The notes below the pieces were generated by a model that saw only the letters and a program-made list of their open reading frames with translations, ran no database searches and was not told where the DNA came from. A DNA stretch of 64,000 nt from Mycolicibacterium neoaurum VKM Ac-1815D (lineage in GTDB: Bacteria; Actinomycetota; Actinomycetes; Mycobacteriales; Mycobacteriaceae), in contig NC_023036.2 of NCBI RefSeq assembly GCF_000317305.3, positions 496,001 to 560,000 on the forward strand. The letters are read 5' to 3'. Position numbers and translations under genes: made by a program. Positions within the stretch are counted from its first letter, which is position 1; each line of letters starts with the position of its first letter. Of the stretch, positions 14,739 through 23,851 are shown one piece after another.

Positions 14739-15464
14739 TCAATCGGTTGAACGAGCGGGCGCGTCGGGGTTCATGAGCGCAGGCCACCCGGCGGGTGAAT
14801 CGCGGAGAGCTGAGATATCCGGAAGCTCCTTCTGGCAGAGCGTTCGGGCCTGTTTGGGCGTCATACCGAGCGTTCGCAGCAGGCGTTCGGTCACGGCATC
14901 GACGGTCTCCGCCGTCTCCCGTTCGGGTCGATCCCGCAGCAGCGTGGCCAAGCCGACGAACATGCCTCCGGCGATGGCGAGGCCCAACTCAGGGTCGACT
15001 ATCGTGAAACGGCCCTGGTCGACGGCTGCGGTGATGTCACGGAGCGCGCGAGGCGACAGTCCACGATTCGACAGGATCAACGAGTCGCCGTGCGAGAGTA
15101 GTAATGCTGCTTCTTGGGGGCGGTAGCGAAACAGTCGGCCGCTCAACCTGTAATTGGCCGCGAAGGCCTCGGCGGGGTCGGAGATGGAACCGGTGAAAAC
15201 GTCGAGCAGGGCGCCGAGATCGTCAAGAGCATCGGCCAATGCCGCGTCGAAGAGCTCTTCCTTTGTGGCGAAGTGGTTGTAGAACGACCCCATGCCCACA
15301 TCCGCCGCCTGGGTGATCTCCAGGATCGGAACGCTCGTCTTTCCCTGGGCGATGAAGCCCTGTGCCGCACGTATCAATGCGCGACGGGTACGCAGTTTGC
15401 GCCGCTCCAGGCGGCTGACCGGCGTACCCGCAGCTGCGGCGATACCGCGCTCGGGCAGATCCAT
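14739..15464 (-). CDS. TetR regulator of the ring-cleavage operon
   Basis: 241 residues. HTH at residues ~22-68 (RKLRTRRALIRAAQGFIAQGK, ITQAADVGMGSFYNHFATKEELF). The C-terminal part is an all-helical ligand domain. The ATG is six bases after TATCAT (complement of 15471-15476), so a leaderless mRNA is likely. It is divergent from the dioxygenase-hydrolase-ligase-hydroxylase operon, with two similar 14-bp palindromes in the 111-bp gap. Its effector is probably the aromatic or CoA-linked substrate of that pathway (inference). Confidence 0.88.
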   Translation of the reverse strand: MDLPERGIAAAAGTPVSRLERRKLRTRRALIRAAQGFIAQGKTSVPILEITQAADVGMGSFYNHFATKEELFDAALADALDDLGALLDVFTGSISDPAEAFAANYRLSGRLFRYRPQEAALLLSHGDSLILSNRGLSPRALRDITAAVDQGRFTIVDPELGLAIAGGMFVGLATLLRDRPERETAETVDAVTERLLRTLGMTPKQARTLCQKELPDISALRDSPAGWPALMNPDAPARSTD

Positions 15465-15492
15465 GGCGCGATGATAGCAGCGGCGGCAATTG

Positions 15493-15550
15493 TGAGGATT
15501 TCGTCAACTTCTCTTGACTGAGTATCTGGGCGTGTGTGACGATTTCCTCA
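15493..15550. promoter_or_regulatory. Paired TetR operators TGAsGAttTCsTCA
   Basis: Two 14-bp quasi-palindromes: TGAGGATTTCGTCA (15493-15506) and TGACGATTTCCTCA (15537-15550), centres 44 bp apart. A TTGACT that could be a -35 lies between them at 15514, so the second site would cover the -10 region of the catabolic operon. Confidence 0.6.
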
Positions 15551-15575
15551 GAAAACCCGATGGAGGAGGTGCAGC

Positions 15576-16718
15576 GTGGCACAGGCGGTCGAGCCGCATC
15601 AGGACGGTCACAAGGACCTGCACAGCGAACACGGCGCGCTGCGCGGTGAGCATCCAGGGCGGGTGAAGGATCCGATCATCCGTGTTGCGGACATCGCCTG
15701 GCTGGAATTCGACAAACCCGATCTGGTCCGGGCCGAAGCGTTCGCGCGTGCATTCGGTTTCGGTATTGCGCTGCGTGAGCCGCACCAGTTGTACCTACGC
15801 GGCACGCAGGCAGGCTCTCCCTGCGTGATCCTGCGTCGCGGCAAGCGATCCCGGTTCGCGGGATTGGCTTTACGCGCCGCCGACGAGGTCGACGTGCTGC
15901 GGTTGGCCGACAAGACCGGCGCCCCGCTGCGCGCGCTTCCGGAATCCATCGGTGGGACGGCGGTGCAGCTGACCGATCCGAGTGGAATGGCGGTCAAGGT
16001 AGTCGCGGGTGTGCGCGAGTTGCCGGCCCAGCCTGTTCAGCCGCCGCAGGTCCTCAATACCGGCCAGGCCCTGGTGCGCATCAACGACACCGTACGTCCA
16101 CCACGGGTGCCGACTCGCGTCCAGCGGTTGGGCCACGTGGTGTTGCAATCCACCACCTATCTGAAGACACTCAACTGGTATCTGGACACGTTCGGGATGA
16201 TCGTCAGCGACTTCCTGTTTTTTCCAGGGCAGCGGGCGCGCGGGCCGGCGATGAGCTTCATCCGGTGCGATCGCGGCACCACTCCGGCAGACCACCACAC
16301 GCTGGCACTGGCGTTGGGGCCGGCCAACCAGTATGTGCACTCGGCGTACGAGGTCAGCGATCTGGACGCGTTGGCCGCCGGCGGTGAATACCTACGAGAG
16401 CGCGGCTACTTCCGGTCGTGGGGCATCGGCCGCCACATCCAGGGCAGCCAGTTGTTCGACTACTGGCGTGATCCGGATGGGTTCCTGGTCGAGCACTTCG
16501 CCGATGGTGACATGTTCGACAACACGCTCGAGCCCGGCTGGGCCCCGTTCACGGCATCCGGATTGGCCCAGTGGGGGCCACCGGCGACAAAAGACTTCCT
16601 CGATGCCAGCCCGCGTGCGGTGCCGCATCAGCTGACCTCGATGGTCAACGCATTGCGCGGGGACAACGAATTCGATCTCAACCGCCTCGTCGGCCTACTG
16701 AAAGTAGCGATCTCATGA
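15576..16718 (+). CDS. Extradiol ring-cleavage dioxygenase (VOC superfamily)
   Basis: 380 residues, GTG behind ggaggaggt. Two tandem VOC modules: residues ~38-145 (degenerate) and ~180-325 (catalytic). The 2-His-1-carboxylate Fe(II) ligands are visible: His in QRLGHVVLQS (~187), His in PADHHTLALAL (~241) and Glu in GFLVEHFADGD (~306). It should cleave a catechol-type ring next to its hydroxyls. It is first in an operon whose next genes overlap by four bases, giving ring-cleavage product to the FAH-type hydrolase. Confidence 0.88.
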   Translation: MAQAVEPHQDGHKDLHSEHGALRGEHPGRVKDPIIRVADIAWLEFDKPDLVRAEAFARAFGFGIALREPHQLYLRGTQAGSPCVILRRGKRSRFAGLALRAADEVDVLRLADKTGAPLRALPESIGGTAVQLTDPSGMAVKVVAGVRELPAQPVQPPQVLNTGQALVRINDTVRPPRVPTRVQRLGHVVLQSTTYLKTLNWYLDTFGMIVSDFLFFPGQRARGPAMSFIRCDRGTTPADHHTLALALGPANQYVHSAYEVSDLDALAAGGEYLRERGYFRSWGIGRHIQGSQLFDYWRDPDGFLVEHFADGDMFDNTLEPGWAPFTASGLAQWGPPATKDFLDASPRAVPHQLTSMVNALRGDNEFDLNRLVGLLKVAIS

Positions 16719-17653
16719 CCACAACTGTGCTGCGCACCTCCGATGGCTGGTGGGTGCAGACCGCCAAAGGTGCCTCCCGAATCTCCACATCTGCCATCAC
16801 GACCGCCGAGCTGCTGGCCGACCGCGGCGCCATCGGAGCGGCTGCCGCCGGTGGTGAGACTGTGTCCGTCGACGATCTGACGCTGATGTCCCCGGTGACC
16901 ACGCCGTGCCGCGTGATTGCGCAGATGACGAACTTCGAGTCCCACGTCAAGGATTCCGGGATGAACCCGAAGACGGTGCCCCTGACGTTCTTTCGGAAAT
17001 CGTCGGCGTCGATCACCGGCCCGTTCGGGGAGATCGTGCGCCCAGCGCACGTCGCACTGCTGGACTACGAAGTCGAGATCGGTCTGGTCATCGGTCGTGA
17101 TGTCCCGGCCGGTTCGACCGTGACGGAGAACAACCTCGCGGATGTCATCGCCGGACTGACGATCACCAACGACGTCTCCGCCCGTGACATCCAACTTCCC
17201 CAAATTCAATTCTACGAAGCGAAGTCGTACCCGACCTTCACCCCGGTCGGGCCGGCCCTGGTTCTCCTGGATGCCAACGAAATCGGGCGTTTCGGTGATC
17301 TACGGCTCAGGCTGTCGGTCAACGGTGAAGAACGCCAGAATGCGCTGGTCGAAGGAGACATGCTGTATCGCCCATTGCAGGCACTGCAGTCGCTCACGCG
17401 TTTCCAAGACCTGGCTGCCGGTGACCTGGTGCTGACGGGCACTCCGGCCGGTACCGCGCTGACGGCCCCGCCCAAGCCCATCGAGATGATTGGAAACCTG
17501 CTGCCGCCCGCGGTGAAATGGAAAGCCTTCTTCTCTCGCCAGGCGAACAACCCGAAGTACCTGCAGCACGGCGACATCGTCGAAGCATCGGTCGGCACCG
17601 ATGACGGGGCCATCGACCTCGGTGCGCAGCGGCTGACGGTGCGCCACACATGA
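16715..17653 (+). CDS. Fumarylacetoacetate hydrolase-family protein
   Basis: 312 residues from the ATG at 16715, which overlaps the previous stop (ATGA). The FAH fold shows metal-ligand regions: LLDYEVEIGLVIGRDV (Glu pair, residues ~116-118), TITNDVSARDIQ (Asp) and the late GDLVLTGTPAGTALT and QHGDIVEASV motifs. Family members hydrolyse C-C bonds or decarboxylate/hydrate ring-fission products. Position between an extradiol dioxygenase and an acyl-CoA synthetase supports that role. Confidence 0.88.
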   Translation: MTTTVLRTSDGWWVQTAKGASRISTSAITTAELLADRGAIGAAAAGGETVSVDDLTLMSPVTTPCRVIAQMTNFESHVKDSGMNPKTVPLTFFRKSSASITGPFGEIVRPAHVALLDYEVEIGLVIGRDVPAGSTVTENNLADVIAGLTITNDVSARDIQLPQIQFYEAKSYPTFTPVGPALVLLDANEIGRFGDLRLRLSVNGEERQNALVEGDMLYRPLQALQSLTRFQDLAAGDLVLTGTPAGTALTAPPKPIEMIGNLLPPAVKWKAFFSRQANNPKYLQHGDIVEASVGTDDGAIDLGAQRLTVRHT

Positions 17654-19536
17654 ACGCCGATCTGTTGTGGCCTGCCGCGCAATCGCCCCAGGATCTGCCT
17701 GCCATCGAACAGGTGCCCTTGGAAAGTCGAGGGCTCCCGACATCCACCTACGGCGTGGTCCTGCGGGCCGCACAACTGTGGCCTGACCGCACCGCGATCA
17801 CGGTCTTGGCTGAGGGGGCCGACTATCAGAGAGGTGCACGTCGCACCTTCGGGCAGCTGGCCGACGATGTCACGCGGACGGCGAAAGCCCTTCGTCGCTG
17901 CGGGATCAATCGCGACAATGCGGTACTGCTGATCAGCCCGAACTGCGACGAACTGATCACCGCCACATTGGCGGCGCAGGCCGCCGGCATCGCGGTACCC
18001 ATCAACGGGTCTCTGTCGGACCAGCACGTTCTCGAGTTGGCCCGCCTCTCGGGCGCTCGCCTGTTGATCACTGCGGCACCTGACCTGGACCCCAGAGGCA
18101 TCGAACGCGCCGCCATTCTGGCCGATGCCGGTCTGCTCGACACCGTGCTGCTGGTGCGCCCGACGTTGGCGCACGATGTGCCGGAACCGCTCCCCGCACT
18201 GTCGGGCATCCGCGTTGGCTATCTTTCGACACTTGCGGCCGAACAAGACCCGCAACCGCTCGAAGACGGTACCCCCGATACCGCGCAGCTGGCCGCGCTG
18301 TTCCATACCGGCGGAACCACCGGAATGCCGAAGCTGGCTGCGCACACCCATGGCAACGAGGTGGCCGACGCCTGGATGGTGGCACTCAGCGCCGACCTCG
18401 CTGATGATGCCGCGGTGTTCGCGGCCTTACCGCTGTTCCACGTCAACGCGCTGCTAGTCACCCTGCTCGCGCCCTTGCTGCGTGGCCGGTCGGTGGTGTG
18501 GGCAGGACCGCTCGGCTACCGTGATATGGGCCTGTATCAACACTTTTGGAAGATTGTGGAACACTACCGGTTGGCGGCGATGAGCGCCGTACCCACCGTG
18601 TACGCGGTGCTGGCCCAGATCCCGGTCGACGCCGATATCACGACGCTGACCTCGGCGGTGTCGGGCGCCTCGGCGTTACCGGACACCGTGCGCCAAGACT
18701 TCCTCAGTGCCACGGGCGTGAATCTGGTCGAGGGTTACGGGCTCACCGAGGCTACGTGCGCCAGTGCGCGGAGCTTCGCCGACCATCCTCGGCCGGGATC
18801 GGTCGGACAGCGCATGCCCTACCAGCAACTCCGCGTCGTCGAGATTGGCGACGACGGTTCCTGGCACGACGTATTACCCAGGCAGGTCGGCACATTGGCC
18901 ATCAGTGGGCCGACGGTATTTCCCGGCTACGTCACCGGACGTGCCGAGCACGGTTACGTGCTCGACGGTCGTGGAGCGCTGCGCGACGGCTGGCTCGACA
19001 CCGGCGACCTGGCAAGTGTCGACGAGGAGGGCTTCATCTACCTCGCGGGCCGGGCCAAAGACCTCATCATCCGTGGCGGCCACAACATCGACCCCGCGCT
19101 CATCGAGGACGTGCTGCTGGCTCATCCCGACGTCACCGCGGCCGCAGCCGTGGCGCGACCCGACGCCCACTCGGGCGAAGTACCGGTCGGATTCGTCACT
19201 GTGCGGCCCGGCGCCACCGTCACCGGCGACGAACTGGCGGCCTTCGCCGTTGGACACATCACTGAACGCGCGGCGGCGCCCAAGTGCGTCACCATCATCG
19301 ATGCGATACCGGTCACCGACGTCGGCAAGCCCTACAAGGTGCCGCTTCGCGCCATTGCGGCCGAACATGCTGTGGCCGAGGCGTTGAGCGGTCACGCGGG
19401 GGTACTCAGTGTGCACGGCACGATCGATGCAGGAGTGCCAGTGGTCATGATCGACCTTGCAGCGACCGCCGACCGTGCCGCTGTGGAGCGGACGGTGAAA
19501 GCGTTCGCAGTGAACCACGAGATCACCGAACCGTGA
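17650..19536 (+). CDS. Acyl-CoA/aryl-CoA synthetase (AMP-forming)
   Basis: 628 residues, ATGA overlap with the FAH gene. ANL-superfamily motifs appear in order: P-loop FHTGGTTGMPK (residues ~217-227), VEGYGLTEAT (~360), DGWLDTGDLASVDEEGF (~445-461), AGRAKDLIIRGGHNIDP (~465-482), and the C-terminal catalytic Lys region GKPYKVPLR (~560). It activates a carboxylate to its CoA thioester through an acyl-AMP. An extra ~60 residues follow the usual end (VLSVHGTIDAGVPVVMIDL...). The exact substrate is unknown. Confidence 0.9.
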   Translation: MNADLLWPAAQSPQDLPAIEQVPLESRGLPTSTYGVVLRAAQLWPDRTAITVLAEGADYQRGARRTFGQLADDVTRTAKALRRCGINRDNAVLLISPNCDELITATLAAQAAGIAVPINGSLSDQHVLELARLSGARLLITAAPDLDPRGIERAAILADAGLLDTVLLVRPTLAHDVPEPLPALSGIRVGYLSTLAAEQDPQPLEDGTPDTAQLAALFHTGGTTGMPKLAAHTHGNEVADAWMVALSADLADDAAVFAALPLFHVNALLVTLLAPLLRGRSVVWAGPLGYRDMGLYQHFWKIVEHYRLAAMSAVPTVYAVLAQIPVDADITTLTSAVSGASALPDTVRQDFLSATGVNLVEGYGLTEATCASARSFADHPRPGSVGQRMPYQQLRVVEIGDDGSWHDVLPRQVGTLAISGPTVFPGYVTGRAEHGYVLDGRGALRDGWLDTGDLASVDEEGFIYLAGRAKDLIIRGGHNIDPALIEDVLLAHPDVTAAAAVARPDAHSGEVPVGFVTVRPGATVTGDELAAFAVGHITERAAAPKCVTIIDAIPVTDVGKPYKVPLRAIAAEHAVAEALSGHAGVLSVHGTIDAGVPVVMIDLAATADRAAVERTVKAFAVNHEITEP

Positions 19537-21086
19537 CCAACTCCACGCAACAGGAGAGCGTCGAGCATGTGCCGGTGGCGATAGTCGGTGGTGGTCCCAC
19601 CGGAATCACCGCGGCCACACTGCTGGCCCAATACGGCGTCGAGACGTTGGTGCTCGACCGGTGGTCGCAGGTCTACCCGCAACCCAGGGCGGTCCATCTC
19701 GACGATGAGGTCTACCGCATCCTGGGGCGCCTCGGAGTCGCGCAAGAGTTCGCTGCCATCGCTTGGCCGGCCCGTGGTCTGCAGCTGATCGACCGTGAGA
19801 TGACCGTGCTGGCACGATTCCGGCGCGACACCTTGGTCACCCGGAACGGCTTTCCGGCCGCCAACATGTTCGACCAGCCGCAACTCGAAGAAGTGTTGCG
19901 CACCAACCTGACTCGGTACCGGCATGCGCAGTTTCGGGGTGACACCGAGGTTGTCGACGTGCTGACCACCGGCAGCCCGCTCCGCCTGCGAGTGCGTAAC
20001 CGCACGACCGGACTGGATTCAGTGATCACGGCAGACTTCGTGCTGGGCTGCGACGGGGCAAACAGCATGGTCCGCAGGGCGATCGGCGCCGAGATGCGCA
20101 ACATGGGGTTCGATCAGCGCTGGCTGGTGATCGACATCGCGACCGACGCCGACCTGCAGCAGTGGGAGGGCGTGCATCAGCTCTGTGACGACCATCGAGC
20201 CGGGACGTACATGCGGATCGGTCGTGATCGCTACCGCTGGGAGTTCCGCATGTTGGACCACGAGTCAGTCGACGATTACGCCACCTTGACCGAGCTTCGT
20301 CCGTTGATCGCGCCCTGGATGCGAGGTGTCGAGGAGGCCTCGCTGCACCTGATTCGCACCGCGGAGTACACATTTCGAGCCCAGCTCGCCGACCGCTGGC
20401 GCCGCGGCAACGTGTTTCTGCTCGGCGATGCCGCGCACCTGACACCGCCGTTCATCGGCCAGGGTATGGGAGCCGGTTTGCGTGACGCGATGAATCTGGC
20501 CTGGAAGATCGCCGGCGTGCACCACCGCGATCTTGCGCCGAGCGTGCTCGACAGTTATGAGACCGAGCGTCGCCCGCACGCGCGCCACATGATCTCGCTG
20601 GCACTCAACATCGGTCGCGCCATGACCTCCGGGGGGCGCATCGGCGCCGCGGCGCGAGCCCTTCTGCTGCCGCACCTGCATGTGGTGCCGGGACTGAGAG
20701 CGAAGGTCATCGACTCCCGCACTCCGCCACTTCACTCTTCGACGATGGTGCGGCGCTCGCTGCGTCCGGGCGGCATCGCTGGGCAACTGTGCCCGAACGC
20801 ACTGCTCGACGACGGTACTCGCCTCGATGAGCATCTCGGGCCGCGCTTCGGGGTCGTCACCAACACTGCCCTGAGCGCTGCGCAACAGGACACCCTCATT
20901 TTCCGGGGTGCGCAAGCTGTCTACGCCGAGCAGGGTTCCGACCTGGATCGATGGTTGCGCCGCCAACACGTCACAGGCGCAGTGGTGCGACCCGATGGCA
21001 CGGTCATGATGGCCGGCCGCGACCTCGCCACCATCTGTCGCGCAGTTCCACTATTTCGACGCGATCACCACCACGCCCACCCATAG
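19533..21086 (+). CDS. FAD-dependent aromatic hydroxylase (MhpA/PheA-like)
   Basis: 517 residues from the GTG at 19533 (GTGA overlap). FAD-binding GxGxxG as VAIVGGGPTGITAATLLAQYG (residues ~11-31), DG motif FVLGCDGANSMVR, and GD motif RGNVFLLGDAAHLTPPFIGQGMGAGLRDAMNLAWK. These define class A flavoprotein monooxygenases such as 3-(3-hydroxyphenyl)propionate hydroxylase. It would add the hydroxyl that makes the catechol for the dioxygenase. An operon with this hydroxylase last and dioxygenase first is consistent with a full ring-opening route. Confidence 0.9.
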   Translation: MTNSTQQESVEHVPVAIVGGGPTGITAATLLAQYGVETLVLDRWSQVYPQPRAVHLDDEVYRILGRLGVAQEFAAIAWPARGLQLIDREMTVLARFRRDTLVTRNGFPAANMFDQPQLEEVLRTNLTRYRHAQFRGDTEVVDVLTTGSPLRLRVRNRTTGLDSVITADFVLGCDGANSMVRRAIGAEMRNMGFDQRWLVIDIATDADLQQWEGVHQLCDDHRAGTYMRIGRDRYRWEFRMLDHESVDDYATLTELRPLIAPWMRGVEEASLHLIRTAEYTFRAQLADRWRRGNVFLLGDAAHLTPPFIGQGMGAGLRDAMNLAWKIAGVHHRDLAPSVLDSYETERRPHARHMISLALNIGRAMTSGGRIGAAARALLLPHLHVVPGLRAKVIDSRTPPLHSSTMVRRSLRPGGIAGQLCPNALLDDGTRLDEHLGPRFGVVTNTALSAAQQDTLIFRGAQAVYAEQGSDLDRWLRRQHVTGAVVRPDGTVMMAGRDLATICRAVPLFRRDHHHAHP

Positions 21087-21158
21087 GCGTGCACAGAGTC
21101 TGGCCGCCCTTCAGATTTTTCCTGTGCCGCAAGCCTTTCACGAATAGGAATCCTCGAC

Positions 21159-22349
21159 GTGTTTCGCCCACCCACGGCAGTACCGGTATACCGGCCCGAT
21201 ATCTATGCCCACCCGGCACTTATCGACCCGTACCCGCACTACCTGGCGATGCGCCGGCTGGGGCCGGTGGTGTGGCTGCCGCGACATCGCCTCTACGCCC
21301 TGCCGCGCTTCAGCGAATGCAAGGCGACTCTGCGCGACGATGATCTGTTCCTTTCCGGGCACGGCGTTGCTGCCAATCCGCTGACCAATCGTCTGTCGCG
21401 GGGCACCACGCTCAACAGCGACGGCGCCGATCACGACAGGCGCCGCAAGCTCCTCGCGCACCGGCTGATGCCCCGGGCGCTGCGCACCCTCGGCGAGGAC
21501 GTCGACGCCCTGGCACGGGCCATCGTCGATGCAGCATTGGCCCGGCGGACTGTGGATGGGGTCGCCGACCTGGCGACCGCCCTACCGCTGGCCGTCGTGC
21601 CCGACCTGGTTGGGTGGCCCCGCGGTGAGCGCAAACACCTACTCGACTGGGGCGCAGCCACGTTCGATATCCTCGGGCCGGTCAATGTGCAGGCGCTGCA
21701 GGCCCTTCCGCGAAGCCTGCACATGCTGCGCTTCGCCCAGCGGGTGGTACGTGAGCGCAACGTGCTGCCCGGCAGCATGGCTCATGAACTGCTGACTGCC
21801 GTCGACGAAGGCACCCTGGACACCGAAGAGGTGCCACCGTTGCTCATCGACTACATCGCGCCGTCGCTGGATACGACGATCAGCGCCATTTCCAGTGCCT
21901 TGTATCTGTTCGCCACCCACCCGGAGCAGTGGGAACTGCTGAAGGACGATCCCGCCCGGATTCCCCACGCCATCAACGAAGTGGTTCGCTTCGAGTCGCC
22001 ACTGCGGGCTTTTACCCGCAAGACGGCGCGGGAAAGCGTCGTGGGCGGCGTGCGCCTTCCGGCAGGTGCTCGGGTACTGGTGATGTACGCCTCGGCCAAC
22101 CGTGACGAACGTGAATGGGATGCCCCCGATGTGTTCGACATCCGCAACGATGCCGGACGGCACGTCGCGTTCGGTAGCGGCGCCCACGCCTGCGCCGGAC
22201 AGGGCTTGGCCCGGCTGGAGACCACGGCGATGCTCAAGGCGCTCATCGAGCGCGTTGACCGCATCGAGGTGACCGGCCGGCCGATCTGGGGTGTCAACAA
22301 CATCATCCGCGGCTACGCACAACTTCCCATCCGCCTCATCGCCGCCTGA
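21159..22349 (+). CDS. Cytochrome P450
   Basis: 396 residues, GTG behind aggaa. P450 signatures: K-helix EVVR (Glu ~274, Arg ~277), PERF-region ANRDEREWDAPDVFDI, and the heme loop FGSGAHACAGQG with Cys 345. The I-helix reads IDYIAPSLDTTISA, where the usual AGxET/T is replaced by APSLDTT. That would alter the oxygen-activation groove and is worth noting. It lies 72 bp after the hydroxylase in the same direction and is probably part of the same regulon; it convergently meets the next gene. Confidence 0.9.
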   Translation: MFRPPTAVPVYRPDIYAHPALIDPYPHYLAMRRLGPVVWLPRHRLYALPRFSECKATLRDDDLFLSGHGVAANPLTNRLSRGTTLNSDGADHDRRRKLLAHRLMPRALRTLGEDVDALARAIVDAALARRTVDGVADLATALPLAVVPDLVGWPRGERKHLLDWGAATFDILGPVNVQALQALPRSLHMLRFAQRVVRERNVLPGSMAHELLTAVDEGTLDTEEVPPLLIDYIAPSLDTTISAISSALYLFATHPEQWELLKDDPARIPHAINEVVRFESPLRAFTRKTARESVVGGVRLPAGARVLVMYASANRDEREWDAPDVFDIRNDAGRHVAFGSGAHACAGQGLARLETTAMLKALIERVDRIEVTGRPIWGVNNIIRGYAQLPIRLIAA

Positions 22350-22360
22350 GGTCGGCGGTG

Positions 22361-23737
22361 TCAAATGCTGTCTGTGGTCTTACGATCGCGTGATGGTAGG
22401 GCTCGACGTACGTGATGCCCGGCGACACGAGCAAGAAGCCTCGGATCGAAAAGCCGCCGTGGCGGATCGATCATGTTGACGACGCGGACAAGCCGTTCGG
22501 TGATCACGATGTCATCTTCGGCGGCTGCGAGTATCCGGTGCCGGACCCAGTGCAGTGCTCGACGCTGCGCTCGCTCGGTGATGCCGCTTCGCCGGTGAGC
22601 GGTTGGCGGCCTGTTGGTGGCCCAGACGGGCGCAATGATCTCGGCGAGCGTTCGGTAGAAGGCCTGGGGGTTGTCGAGGCCGTGCACGGCGAGGTGTGCG
22701 CGTAGCACGTGAACATGCCTGGCAGCCAAGGTGATTCCCTGGCCGTGGATGGGATCCAGGCAACACAGGGCATCCCCGACGACCAGGAGTCCGTCGGGCA
22801 GGTGCGCGGCACGGTCATAGCGGTGCCAGATACCGCCGGGGTAGCGATACACCGCGATATCGGACAACGCCCGGGCCTCACGGATCGCGGGCACGACGTG
22901 TGCGGGCATGAAGGACTCAGCACGGGTCAACATGTCTGTCAACGATTCTGGTGCGCGTTGAGCATCGTCATCGTGGGTCGCGATGGTCAATGTCCAGGTG
23001 CCACGTTCACCGGCGATGAGTCCGCCGCGTCCCTTGCCACCGGACGGGATGACCAGGATGAGCCGCTCCGGGAAGGAATTCTGGTCGCCGATGGCCAGGT
23101 GCTGGCTGTAGTACACGCCGCGTACCCTGAACGCGCGTTGGGGCGGACGCGGATAGCCCAGCTGTTCGAGAAGCAGGGGTGTGCGTGTGGCACGTCCGCT
23201 GGCATCGACAATCAGTTCGGCATCCAGTACGCGTGTGGTGCCGGTCTGTCGGTCGGTAACGGTGACGCCGGAGATGCGCCCGGGTCGGCAGACGACGAAC
23301 TCGCCGATGTCCTGGCCGTCGGCGATCGTGACGGTGGGCCGGTTGGTGACGCGACGGCGCAACACATACTCCAACTGCGGTCGCGTCACCAGATAGTGGG
23401 CCAACGCTGCGGGGTCGGTGAGGGCGTCGGTGCGGTTGAATCCGTACGGACCATTCTGAAGGTGCATCCGCGCACCCAGTTGCGTGTCGTCGAGAACGTG
23501 GGCGCCCGCGGCGACCAGATCGTCGAGTACGCCGGGCACGAGGTCCTCGATAGTCTGCCATCCCTTCGACAGCACGCTGTGCAGGTGCGGGCCCTGGGGA
23601 ATGCCGCGACGTGGAGACGGGCTGTCGGGTAGTTGGTCTCGTTCGACGATGGTGACGTGGTGGCCTGAATCGGCGAGTGCCGCGGCAGCGAGCAGGCCGG
23701 CGATGCCGGCGCCCAGGACTACAGCATGTGCGGTCAT
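22361..23737 (-). CDS. FAD-dependent oxidoreductase (halogenase/geranylgeranyl-reductase-like)
   Basis: 458 residues. ATG at 23737 is preferred over the GTG at 23746 because ggggagg is well spaced for it. Rossmann motif AVVLGAGIAGLLAAAALADSG at the N-terminus, then VERDQLPDSPSPRRGIPQGPHLH and GLLVVGDALCCLDPIHGQGITLA, which is the GD motif. This pattern occurs in actinobacterial FAD-dependent monooxygenases related to tryptophan-halogenase/GGR proteins. No halogenase-type WxWxIP motif was seen. Substrate unknown. It is convergent with the P450 and divergent from an SDR gene. Confidence 0.82.
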   Translation of the reverse strand: MTAHAVVLGAGIAGLLAAAALADSGHHVTIVERDQLPDSPSPRRGIPQGPHLHSVLSKGWQTIEDLVPGVLDDLVAAGAHVLDDTQLGARMHLQNGPYGFNRTDALTDPAALAHYLVTRPQLEYVLRRRVTNRPTVTIADGQDIGEFVVCRPGRISGVTVTDRQTGTTRVLDAELIVDASGRATRTPLLLEQLGYPRPPQRAFRVRGVYYSQHLAIGDQNSFPERLILVIPSGGKGRGGLIAGERGTWTLTIATHDDDAQRAPESLTDMLTRAESFMPAHVVPAIREARALSDIAVYRYPGGIWHRYDRAAHLPDGLLVVGDALCCLDPIHGQGITLAARHVHVLRAHLAVHGLDNPQAFYRTLAEIIAPVWATNRPPTAHRRSGITERAQRRALHWVRHRILAAAEDDIVITERLVRVVNMIDPPRRLFDPRLLARVAGHHVRRALPSRDRKTTDSI

Positions 23738-23851
23738 GTCGTGCACGCCTCCCCTTGCGTATCGAGTGATACCGAACGCTAACTCAAAATAAGAAAAATA
23801 AGACTAAATTAAGTAAAGTCTAAGGATGATGATCGATCGGAGGCGACGGCG

